DNA of 50,508 nucleotides from an uncultured Bacteroidota bacterium (GTDB lineage Bacteria; Bacteroidota; Bacteroidia; 2-12-FULL-35-15): NCBI GenBank assembly GCA_903919535.1, contig CAIXIP010000232.1, positions 1 to 50,508 of the forward strand, read 5' to 3'. Shown piece by piece: positions 1 to 6,384 of this stretch (position 1 is its first letter; each line of letters starts with the position of its first letter). The notes under the pieces were generated by a model. It saw only the letters and a program-made list of their open reading frames with translations, ran no database searches and was not told where the DNA came from. The position numbers and the translations under genes were made by a program.

Positions 1-49
1 AACAGATGGTAAAACCGGGACTTACGTTTCTGATCATAGATTGTATTAA
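1..49 (+). CDS. C-terminal tail of an upstream gene (partial)
   Basis: An open frame enters from the left edge and reads TDGKTGTYVSDHRLY before a TAA stop at 47-49. Only about 15 residues are visible, so no family can be assigned. It lies 27 bases before the TPR gene on the same strand and could be the previous gene of that cluster. The call rests only on an open, protein-like frame running off the edge. Confidence 0.4.
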   Translation, partial: TDGKTGTYVSDHRLY

Positions 50-76
50 ATTGCTTCTGAATTTATTTTTGTCAAC

Positions 77-787
77 ATGAAACATATAGCTCTCTTTATT
101 TTCTTTTTTTTATCAGCTACATTTTCGTTTGCTCAAATTTCTGCTCAGGAATATTATAAAAGCGCTTTAATAAATGACTCTCTAAAAGATTATAAAGCTG
201 CATTACTAGACTTGGATAATGCTTTACTTTCGAAACCTGATTATGATAGTGCATTGTGTTTGCAGGGTATTATCAGTTTTAAATCTGGCGAAAATAAATT
301 AGCGATAAAACAATTAAGTCAGGCAGTAAAACTCAATCCAACTTATTTCGAACCCATTTATGCAAGAGGTATTGCCAAAGCGCAATTGAAAGATTATATC
401 GGAGCAATAAAGGATTTTAATAAAGCAATTTCCTTAAAACCTAATTCTGCAAAGGTGTATTATAACAGAGCATTAGCAAAAGGATATATAGGTGATTACA
501 CTTCTGCAATTTCTGATCTCGATAAAGCAATTGGCTTGGATGCAAATTATTTAAACGCTTATTACAGCCGTGCTTTCTGGAAAGATATTTCAGGAGATTA
601 TGAAGGAGCGGTTACAGATTATAAAAAAGTAATTGAAATGGATTCGAGTTACCGCGAAGCATATATTGGTTTAGCAACAATGATGTATTTGCATGGAGAC
701 AAAACACAATCTTGTGAAGTACTCAAAAATGCAGCAGAAAAAGGAAGTATAATGGCTGAAGAATTAACAAATAAATTATGTAATTAA
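77..787 (+). CDS. Secreted tetratricopeptide repeat (TPR) protein
   Basis: The product is 236 residues. It has an N-terminal signal peptide (residues 1-20, ending SFAQ), then about five TPR units between residues 25 and 200 with the usual small/aromatic pattern, for example YYNRALAKGYIGDYTSAISD. The last 35 residues (GDKTQSCEVLKNAAEKGS) look like a degenerate Sel1/TPR cap. TPR proteins act as protein-protein scaffolds. Its place directly before a CHU_C protein and a PorP/SprF protein suggests a periplasmic or outer-membrane role near type IX secretion or gliding, but that is inferred from context. The gap to the next gene is 3 bases, so co-transcription is very likely. The ATG at 77 directly precedes the signal peptide. 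Confidence 0.85.
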   Translation: MKHIALFIFFFLSATFSFAQISAQEYYKSALINDSLKDYKAALLDLDNALLSKPDYDSALCLQGIISFKSGENKLAIKQLSQAVKLNPTYFEPIYARGIAKAQLKDYIGAIKDFNKAISLKPNSAKVYYNRALAKGYIGDYTSAISDLDKAIGLDANYLNAYYSRAFWKDISGDYEGAVTDYKKVIEMDSSYREAYIGLATMMYLHGDKTQSCEVLKNAAEKGSIMAEELTNKLCN

Positions 788-790
788 ATT

Positions 791-1372
791 TTGAAACAGT
801 TAAAACTATATTTCTTCTTTTCTTTACTGATGTTGATTAAAACTTCATCATCACAAGTTAATGCTGTATTGGCAATTCAAAATGTTCAATGCATGCATAC
901 TATGCTAGGAAAAGCAACTGTTACAATAACAAATCCTGTAAATCCTCCATATTCATACCAGTGGAGCAATGGACAAAACTCTTCAGGGAATTCAGCTTTT
1001 CTTGAAAATTTAGAAGTGCAAAATTATTTCGTTGTTGTTTCGGATGCAAATGGTTATGATACGATTATACATTTCACTATTCAAGAATTAGAATGTGAAA
1101 TGGTTCCAGAAATTGTTTTTACACCAAATAGTGATGGATATAATGACACTTGGTACATTTCAAATTCTCAATATTTTCCTAATGCTTTGGTCTTAGTATA
1201 CAACAGGTGGGGACAAAAAGTTTATGAAAGCACAGGTTTGTATGAAATACCTTGGGATGGTAGAGATATGTTCGGAACTCCTGTACCAGATGCAGCATAT
1301 TTTTTTCTGGTTTATAAAGACAAAAAAGATGAAAAAGCGCTGAAAAAAGGCAGTGTTTCAATTGTACGATAA
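791..1372 (+). CDS. Gliding motility-associated C-terminal domain (CHU_C, T9SS type B) protein
   Basis: The product is 193 residues with a signal peptide (1-21). A short SprB-like beta domain follows (about 25-100, with YSYQWSNGQN), then a CHU_C domain (about 105-193). The CHU_C hallmarks are visible: FTPNSDGYNDTW, VYNRWGQKVYES, PWDGR and AYFFLVYKD. CHU_C domains direct export through the type IX system and surface retention. The start is TTG, 3 bases after the TPR stop, chosen because it gives an intact signal peptide with no better ATG. The stop at 1372 abuts the next ATG at 1373, so translation is probably coupled. At under 200 residues it is very small for a CHU_C protein, most of which carry long ectodomains. 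Confidence 0.85.
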   Translation: MKQLKLYFFFSLLMLIKTSSSQVNAVLAIQNVQCMHTMLGKATVTITNPVNPPYSYQWSNGQNSSGNSAFLENLEVQNYFVVVSDANGYDTIIHFTIQELECEMVPEIVFTPNSDGYNDTWYISNSQYFPNALVLVYNRWGQKVYESTGLYEIPWDGRDMFGTPVPDAAYFFLVYKDKKDEKALKKGSVSIVR

Positions 1373-2329
1373 ATGAAAAAAATAATTTACATACTTCTAT
1401 TTTTCTTTTTTGCATTGGGATTGCAGGCACAACAATCTGTGCAATATTCTCAGTTCATGATGAATAGGTATGGCTTGAATCCTGCTGTTGCCGGTTATAC
1501 AAAAGACTGGAATATTATGGTTGGGCGAAGAACTCAATGGCGTGGATTTGCTTATGCTCCTGAAACTAATTTCGCTTCCATAACAAAAGATCTTGGTAAA
1601 AAAGGATACAAGCGTTATTGGCATGGAGTAGGGCTGTATGTTGAATCGGATAAGTTTGGTGCATTTATCAACAAATCCGCTTACGGTACGTATGCTATTC
1701 ATTTAAAATTATCACGTGATTATTATTTGAGTTTTGGGTTAAATGTTGGTATAAAACAAGTGACGGTAAATAATATTTTGTTTGATGCTAATGATCCAGC
1801 ATTGGCTGTGAAGGATCAGAAGGTACTTCTTTATCCTGACTTTATTCCAGGGCTTTATTTTTATTCGAGAAAAATAGCTGTAGATGTTTCGGTACGTAAT
1901 CTTTATAAAAACACCTTGGCACAAGGAGGCAAAAAAATAGGTACTCCAACAAAACTAATTCCATCTGCATTTATTACACTTAGCCGAAAGTTTTATTCTC
2001 CTAATTATGACTTCACCTATATACCTGCAATTCATGTTCAATCCACGTTTACAAATTTACCTTTAGTGCATTTTAATTGTATGGCATATTATAGAAAACG
2101 AGTTGGATTTGGTTTGACTTATCGGATGCATGATGCAGTTTCTGCTATTTTGCAAGTTCGCCTTTTCGATAACCTTGTGATAGGCTTTGCTTATGATTAT
2201 ACTGTTTCGCGATTCAGAGCCGCTCAATCTAACTCTACAGAAATTATGATGGGATTCACTCCTGTTATGAGTACGGATGATTATCAAAACAAAAACAGTG
2301 TTGCTGAATGTCCTAAGTTTGAATTCTAA
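1373..2329 (+). CDS. PorP/SprF family type IX secretion system membrane protein
   Basis: The product is 318 residues with a signal peptide (1-19, ending LQAQ). The family signature follows at once: YSQFMMNRYGLNPAVAGY, then WNIMVGRRTQWRGF. The rest alternates short hydrophobic beta strands and polar turns, as expected for an outer-membrane beta-barrel, ending in EF. PorP/SprF proteins commonly sit next to genes for CHU_C-bearing surface proteins and help export or anchor them. That is exactly the context here, so the 791-1372 protein is the likely partner. The length (about 300-330) is normal and the ATG abuts the previous stop. Confidence 0.92.
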   Translation: MKKIIYILLFFFFALGLQAQQSVQYSQFMMNRYGLNPAVAGYTKDWNIMVGRRTQWRGFAYAPETNFASITKDLGKKGYKRYWHGVGLYVESDKFGAFINKSAYGTYAIHLKLSRDYYLSFGLNVGIKQVTVNNILFDANDPALAVKDQKVLLYPDFIPGLYFYSRKIAVDVSVRNLYKNTLAQGGKKIGTPTKLIPSAFITLSRKFYSPNYDFTYIPAIHVQSTFTNLPLVHFNCMAYYRKRVGFGLTYRMHDAVSAILQVRLFDNLVIGFAYDYTVSRFRAAQSNSTEIMMGFTPVMSTDDYQNKNSVAECPKFEF

Positions 2330-2344
2330 TCCTAATAAAAATTT

Positions 2345-3073
2345 GTGAAAGATTTTCTTAAAAAAGTGTGGCGTTTTACCTGGAAAGCAACAATGTGGTT
2401 TTTTATTATCAGCATTGTTTCTGTGATATTTTTTCGTTGGGTGCCCATACCCGTTACTCCGCTAATGCTTACAAGGTGTGTTGAACAGAAGATGGATGGG
2501 AAAGATTTGAAACTTAAAAAAGATTGGGTTCCGTTTGAAGAAATTTCCCCTAATCTTCAATTAGCTGTTGTGTGCTCCGAAGATCAAAACTTTATCAAAC
2601 ATAATGGTTTTGATTTTGAAGCCATAGATAAAGCGATGGAGTACAATGAAAACCATAAAAAGACGCGAGGGGCAAGTACGATAAGTCAACAAACAGCAAA
2701 AAATGTTTTTTTATGGTCGGGCCGAAGCTGGATTCGTAAAGGTTTTGAAGTATACTTCACTTTTTTGATTGAAACATTCTGGAGCAAGAAACGCATCATG
2801 GAAGTGTATTTAAATGTGATTGAAATGGGTGACGGTGTTTATGGTGCTCAAGCAGCATCAAAAAACTTTTTTCATAAAGATGCAAAGTATTTAAGTAAAG
2901 GAGAAGCGGCATTAATTGCAGCGGTATTACCAAATCCTTTAAGGTTTTCTGCTGCCAAACCAAGTGGTTATGTATCGCAGCGACAAGGGTGGATCATCCA
3001 CCAAATGGCACTTTGGGGTGGTGTGTTGAATTATGAAGAGAAGGAAGAGGAATTGAAGTCAAAAAGAAAATAG
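2345..3073 (+). CDS. mtgA: Monofunctional biosynthetic peptidoglycan glycosyltransferase
   Basis: The product is 242 residues of the GT51 family, which polymerises lipid II into glycan strands at the outer face of the inner membrane. An N-terminal membrane anchor spans about residues 13-33. The catalytic motif SEDQNF has the glutamate at residue 79. The second motif, [12 protein letters not shown], lies near 109-120, followed by [15 protein letters not shown] and [13 protein letters not shown]. There is no transpeptidase domain, which separates it from class A penicillin-binding proteins. The start is GTG, 15 bases after the PorP/SprF stop, so it may be read with that operon despite a housekeeping role. 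Length is typical of MtgA. The next gene downstream is convergent. Confidence 0.93.
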   Translation: MKDFLKKVWRFTWKATMWFFIISIVSVIFFRWVPIPVTPLMLTRCVEQKMDGKDLKLKKDWVPFEEISPNLQLAVVCSEDQNFIKHNGFDFEAIDKAMEYNENHKKTRGASTISQQTAKNVFLWSGRSWIRKGFEVYFTFLIETFWSKKRIMEVYLNVIEMGDGVYGAQAASKNFFHKDAKYLSKGEAALIAAVLPNPLRFSAAKPSGYVSQRQGWIIHQMALWGGVLNYEEKEEELKSKRK

Positions 3074-3087
3074 GAATAAACTAATTT

Positions 3088-3253
3088 TAATGGTTATCAG
3101 ATAGGCGAGGAATTATTTACACTTACTTAACTGCTACCACAAATATAAATTAAAAGCGATGAAAGAACTGGCAAATGTTCGGAAATAAGTTTACACCGCT
3201 GTGAATAACATTTGCAACTTGCACCATCTCCAAATCTAGCCTAGGTGATGTTA
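3088..3253. repeat. attC-like imperfect inverted repeat, copy 1
   Basis: This is the first copy of a long element that recurs at 4029-4200 with high base identity over most of its length. An inner perfect 9-base inverted repeat GCAAATGTT / AACATTTGC lies at 3171-3179 and 3207-3215. Outer arms carry TAGGCGAG (from 3102) and CCTAGG (3240-3245). The right edge keeps GTTA (3250-3253), but the left edge reads TAAT instead of TAAC, so the terminal box is degenerate. It follows the stop of the minus-strand gene ending at 3303. An extragenic repeat unrelated to integrons remains possible. Confidence 0.55.
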
Positions 3254-3302
3254 TCGGTAGTTGTTTCTTTCGTGTTCAATAATAATTTGAATGTTTCGGC
3301 TG

Positions 3303-3938
3303 CTACTGAATAATTATTTTCTTGTTCAGAATATTATTATTGTTGTCAATGATTTGCACAAAGTAAACACCAGACAGCATTTCTCCTTTTTCTAATACAA
3401 GTTGTTTTCCAGAAAAAGTTTGTGATTTAATTTCTTTCCCTAATATGTCCGTTACTTTAATAGTGGTGTTTTTCTGTTCGTTACCAAAACTAACGGTAGT
3501 TGAATTGGTAAATGGATTTGGATAAATACTTGTGTTCATTGTTGGATTGAGTAATGAAATTCCTGAATTCAATAAATGAACCCAATTATAGTTAGCAATA
3601 ACACTTGAACGACCAGTTGAACATTGGTCGCTAATTAATGTGAAATTTAGTGTGTCATGCTGCATTGTAAAAGTATATTTTCCTGTGTCTGATGCGCAGG
3701 ATGTTGGCGGAATATCAAAGATTGTGAAATTACTTCCGCTTTCCCAATATTTTGAAGTTTGTGTGTAAGTAATATTATCAAAACTCCGCAGTACTTTATT
3801 ATTCCCAAATTGAAAATATGCAAAAATGGTGTTTGAATTATCATATACAGTCCAAGTCGTATTAGGAAGTATTTGGGCGAAAATGTTTAAGCAGTTCATT
3901 GAAATAATAATTAATATCAAAGTGATTTTCTTTTTCAT
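3303..3938 (-). CDS. Small secreted protein with T9SS type A C-terminal sorting domain
   Basis: The product is about 211 residues with a signal peptide (KKKITLILII to IFAQ), an unrecognised N-terminal beta-rich domain (about 22-125, with TWTVYDNSNTIFAYFQFG), and a T9SS C-terminal domain over the last 80 residues. That domain has YPNPFTNSTTVSF, VTDILGKEI, LSGVYFVQI and a KKIIIQ end. The N-terminal part is vaguely lipocalin-like, but I cannot assign a function. An upstream in-frame ATG at 4019 would add 27 Arg/Lys-rich residues before the signal peptide. ATG at 3938 is preferred because it puts the signal peptide at the N terminus. The gene is bracketed by two copies of a long repeat and is likely a mobile cassette. 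Confidence 0.8.
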   Translation of the reverse strand: MKKKITLILIIISMNCLNIFAQILPNTTWTVYDNSNTIFAYFQFGNNKVLRSFDNITYTQTSKYWESGSNFTIFDIPPTSCASDTGKYTFTMQHDTLNFTLISDQCSTGRSSVIANYNWVHLLNSGISLLNPTMNTSIYPNPFTNSTTVSFGNEQKNTTIKVTDILGKEIKSQTFSGKQLVLEKGEMLSGVYFVQIIDNNNNILNKKIIIQ

Positions 3939-4019
3939 TTTCTTTTTACGTTGTCGCCACTTTTGTTTATTAGTCCTTCGTTTCTTTAAGTAGGTTCTGT
4001 CGCCACTAAAGGTACTCAC
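3939..4019 (-). promoter_or_regulatory. Leader region with two GTGGCGACA copies
   Basis: Between the repeat at 4029-4200 and the signal peptide start at 3938, the minus strand carries AGTGGCGACA twice, about 50 bases apart (near 3952 and 4000 on the plus strand as TGTCGCCACT). It is open in frame with the downstream gene, but the predicted peptide is a run of Arg, Lys and Gln that no exported protein would keep in front of its signal peptide. It is therefore probably an untranslated leader or regulatory stretch of the cassette. No function is demonstrable from sequence alone. Confidence 0.35.
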
Positions 4020-4028
4020 GATTACCCC

Positions 4029-4200
4029 TAACGGTTTTCAGCTAGGCGAGGTGCGGAATGTTTTACACTTAACTAACTGTTACCACAAATATAAATTAAA
4101 AGCGATGAAGGAACTGGCAAATGTTCGGAAATAAATTTATACCGCTGTGAAAAACATTTGCAACATGCACCATCTCCGCATTTCGGCCTAGGTGATGTTA
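4029..4200. repeat. attC-like imperfect inverted repeat, copy 2
   Basis: The element runs from TAAC (4029-4032) to GTTA (4197-4200). Nested complementary arms are visible: GCTAGGC (4041-4047) with GCCTAGG (4186-4192), TGCGGA (4052-4057) with TCCGCA (4175-4180), and GCAAATGTT (4117-4125) with AACATTTGC (4153-4161). Read on the minus strand, the end is CCGTTAGGGG, comparable to the GTTRRRY core of integron attC sites. It lies just downstream of the gene at 4222-4857 and just upstream of the gene at 3303-3938. Its central part closely matches copy 1 at 3088-3253. Confidence 0.6.
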
Positions 4201-4221
4201 CAGGCTGGTATTCTTTCTACG

Positions 4222-4857
4222 CTAATTTAAATTTATCAAATAAGTTAGTGTATCACCTTTTGCAATATATTTCTTTTCACTATGATTTACATAAACTGAC
4301 GGAGTATTATAATTTTGAACCCAGCTAACAACAATACTATCGTTTCCTTTTACTCGATAGACACCTTGTAATCTGTCGAATGGGTAATTGGGTACATCCA
4401 AAGCAATTGAGTTGCTATAATCAACAATAAAATCAGCATAATCTGTTATTGAAGAAGATGTTTTGTGTAAATTAATTTTCAAATAGGCAAATGGTGGTAG
4501 AACAAAATCTTTCGTGATATTTTTAGTTGGCAGTCCATTACCGGCTATCCCGCTGTACATGTTATTTACACAATATGTCGGTTTGCAATAAACTCTATAT
4601 AAATAATTCAACCTCATAAAAAAAGATAAATTGTAATGTCCATTTGCATCGGTAATTGAGCTGTCTATGATAGTTGGGTTAGTCTTGGAGTTCATTCCTG
4701 ATTTAGTACTGCTTTCTAGATAAACAGCTATATTAGGAAATGGTAAACCTGTACCTTTTTCAGTAACGGTGCCGTCAATTTGACTTTTCCCTATTTTTTT
4801 GCAACTAGTAATTGCAATAAAAATACAACCCAATAATACTAAAAAGATTTTCCTCAT
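4222..4857 (-). CDS. Hypothetical lipoprotein with carboxypeptidase-regulatory-like (Ig-like) domain
   Basis: The product is 211 residues. It starts with a lipoprotein signal: a hydrophobic stretch, then ITSC with the lipidated cysteine at residue 19, followed by KK. Residues 27-95 (IDGTVTEKGTGLPFPNIAVY, later DANGHYNLSF) match the start of a carboxypeptidase-D regulatory-like beta-sandwich, common in Bacteroidota surface proteins. The remainder is unrecognised. It is probably anchored in the outer membrane. No enzymatic motif is visible. Attachment of an attC-like element just downstream, and the unrelated neighbours, suggest an accessory cassette gene. Confidence 0.75.
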   Translation of the reverse strand: MRKIFLVLLGCIFIAITSCKKIGKSQIDGTVTEKGTGLPFPNIAVYLESSTKSGMNSKTNPTIIDSSITDANGHYNLSFFMRLNYLYRVYCKPTYCVNNMYSGIAGNGLPTKNITKDFVLPPFAYLKINLHKTSSSITDYADFIVDYSNSIALDVPNYPFDRLQGVYRVKGNDSIVVSWVQNYNTPSVYVNHSEKKYIAKGDTLTYLINLN

Positions 4858-4882
4858 ATTCGTGTTTTTCTATACTTGCCTG

Positions 4883-4943
4883 TAACTATTGGCTAAGCGA
4901 GATAAAATTATAAAACATTCGCTTATCTTGCTATCCATTGTTG
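4883..4943. repeat. Short attC-like inverted repeat, copy 3
   Basis: This is a shorter relative of the two long elements. TAAC (4883-4886) and GTT (4940-4942) form the ends. TAAGCGA (4894-4900) pairs with TCGCTTA (4919-4925), separated by an 18-base AT-rich loop, and the intervening TATTGG and CCATTG are nearly complementary. The total is about 61 bases, within the size range of ordinary integron attC sites. It lies between the stop of the LRR gene (5026) and the start of the lipoprotein gene (4857), the same gene-then-repeat order as the other two copies. Confidence 0.5.
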
Positions 4944-5025
4944 TATAAGAGCAATAGAATTATTCTTTTGTAAGAGTTTATAATACCTTGCAAATGCTTG
5001 TAATCATTTAGCAGAGTATTATTTG

Positions 5026-5889
5026 TTAATACAAAACCCTGCATTTTGGCAATAATGCTTTCAATATTGCAATATCGTATTCCTTAAAATAATTGCCTCT
5101 TAAATCAAGCAATTCAAGATTCTTTAGCATGCAAATATTGTCAGAAATTGCAGTTAGCTTATTACTCTGCAACGAAAGATATTTTAGGTTTTTTAATTTG
5201 AATATACTTTTGGGTAATTCACTTATTGAATTATTATCCAAAGCTAAAATCTCAAGAGAACTTATTTTGCTGATGCCTTTCGGGACTTTGTTCAACCCAC
5301 ACATTGCAAAAGTCAAACTTTTTAGTTTTTTTAATTCTGCAAATGAACTTGGCAAAGTGTCAAGTTTAGTATTAAATAATAATAAACTATTAAGGTTGGC
5401 TAAATAGCCAAAAGTATTTGGAAAATAAAATGTATCAACTTTGTTGTTCTGTATTTCAAGTGCTTTAAGTTTACCTAAATAAACAAAATCACTTGTGAGT
5501 GAATCTAAATTTGTACTGTGTAAATGTAGTTCGGTAAGTTGTGAGAGATTACTAAAGTCCTTTGGCAATGAAGTGAGTGGGTTGCCAATACTTGCAAAAT
5601 AAATAAGGTTTGTGAGCTCCTTAAATCCTTCAGGTAATTGTGTTAAACTATTGTTTGAAAGTTGTAATACTTGAGTTTGTGTTAGCTTCCCAAATTTTGG
5701 TGCAAGTTTAGGGTCAAATATCTGGTTATCTATTTTTACTTTGTAAGCTATTTTTGCATCGAGTAATGCATCTTTCAAATTGGTATATGTTGCTCCCGGA
5801 GGTCCATATTTTTCAAATGGATTAACATCATCTTGTGCTTTCGAAAACGTGTAAATAAAAACGAAAGCGGATAGAAAGAGGATACGCAT
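5026..5889 (-). CDS. Secreted leucine-rich repeat protein
   Basis: The product is about 287 residues with a signal peptide (MRILFLSAFVFIYTFSKAQ). From about residue 75 to the end it has roughly eight leucine-rich repeats of 23 residues, with phrasing such as LTQLPEGFKELTNL, LTSLPKDFSNLSQL and ISELPKSIFKLKNL. This is the LxxLPxxFxxLxxL type common in Bacteroidota. LRR arrays bind proteins; there is no attached catalytic domain and no T9SS sorting domain, so the final location is uncertain. ATG at 5889 is preferred over one 45 bases upstream because it begins the signal peptide. It is the third member of the attC-like cassette block. Confidence 0.82.
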   Translation of the reverse strand: MRILFLSAFVFIYTFSKAQDDVNPFEKYGPPGATYTNLKDALLDAKIAYKVKIDNQIFDPKLAPKFGKLTQTQVLQLSNNSLTQLPEGFKELTNLIYFASIGNPLTSLPKDFSNLSQLTELHLHSTNLDSLTSDFVYLGKLKALEIQNNKVDTFYFPNTFGYLANLNSLLLFNTKLDTLPSSFAELKKLKSLTFAMCGLNKVPKGISKISSLEILALDNNSISELPKSIFKLKNLKYLSLQSNKLTAISDNICMLKNLELLDLRGNYFKEYDIAILKALLPKCRVLY

Positions 5890-5960
5890 GATACTATATT
5901 GTTTGCAATTTTTTAATAGAATTTTAGAACACAATAAAAGATTCTGTTTTTGCCAATTAT

Positions 5961-5988
5961 CTTATTTCGACCAGAGGGAGAAATCTCT
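5961..5988. repeat. REP-like repeat (TTTCGACC..GGGAGAAATCTC family), copy 1
   Basis: The core TTATTTCGACCAGAGGGAG followed by AAATCTC belongs to a short repeat seen again at 18778-18805 and as a palindromic pair at 39108-39175. It is intergenic, like the other copies. Similar short interspersed repeats are frequent in Bacteroidota genomes. The function is unknown. Confidence 0.6.
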
Positions 5989-6005
5989 TTGTAAGATAAA
6001 TTTCA

Positions 6006-6151
6006 TTGTGATTTATCCGCCTGGTCAAGTTAGATTTAATGCGCAGCGCCTTCAAACTGGTCTGCTCCAGGAAGCAAATCAGCTAATTTCTGCGGACTAT
6101 GAATTAAAATTGGAATATGTTGAGGACAGATCCAAAATTCTGTTTCTTTAA
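6006..6151 (+). pseudogene. Orphan coding remnant, family unknown
   Basis: An open stretch reads IYPPGQVRFNAQRLQTGLL and then QEANQLISADYELKLEYVED, ending RSKILFL and TAA at 6149-6151. It is richer in G+C than the surrounding spacer and its composition looks like a genuine soluble protein. It has no credible start of its own: upstream the frame runs into the REP-like repeat and the LRR gene's start region. It may be the 3-prime remnant of a gene truncated by rearrangement. I do not recognise the family, and chance is not excluded. Confidence 0.35.
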
Positions 6152-6170
6152 AAATAAAGGAAGTTAATGG

Positions 6171-6190
6171 AATCTCATTATGAGATTTTT
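6171..6190 (+). terminator. Possible weak rho-independent terminator
   Basis: AATCTCA (6171-6177) pairs with TGAGATT (6181-6187) across the loop TTA, followed by a short T-run. The stem is short and AT-rich. It lies 20 bases after the stop of the coding remnant ending at 6151, consistent with a fossil 3-prime gene end. Confidence 0.35.
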
Positions 6191-6384
6191 TGCATACGAT
6201 ACATTCTTTCATATTGTTTTTTTCATTTATAATTTAATACAAAATAAACATTTTTATTTAATTATTGTTTTTTTAGGTGCTAGCTCACCTATTTCAACAA
6301 ACTCAATATAACCTGCGCGCTAAAGATTTGAGGGAGATAGCCCTGTCCTTATGTCTAAGTTTTTTGTTAATATAATATCGCATT
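6191..6384. other. AT-rich spacer without a gene
   Basis: Together with 5890-6190 this makes a gene-poor stretch of about 495 bases between two minus-strand genes. Apart from the REP-like repeat, the coding remnant and the weak hairpin noted above, I see only AT-rich sequence and no clear promoter or terminator for the large gene ending at 6385. Confidence 0.5.

Noticed and set aside
3303-5889. Prophage or transposon remnant as explanation of the accessory block
   Set aside because: No transposase, integrase, phage structural or terminal IS-type inverted repeats; each repeat follows a gene rather than bracketing one transposase.
5888-6005. N-terminal extension of the remnant, starting at 5888
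   Set aside because: It would overlap the LRR gene start and read straight through the REP-like repeat, so it is not a credible start.
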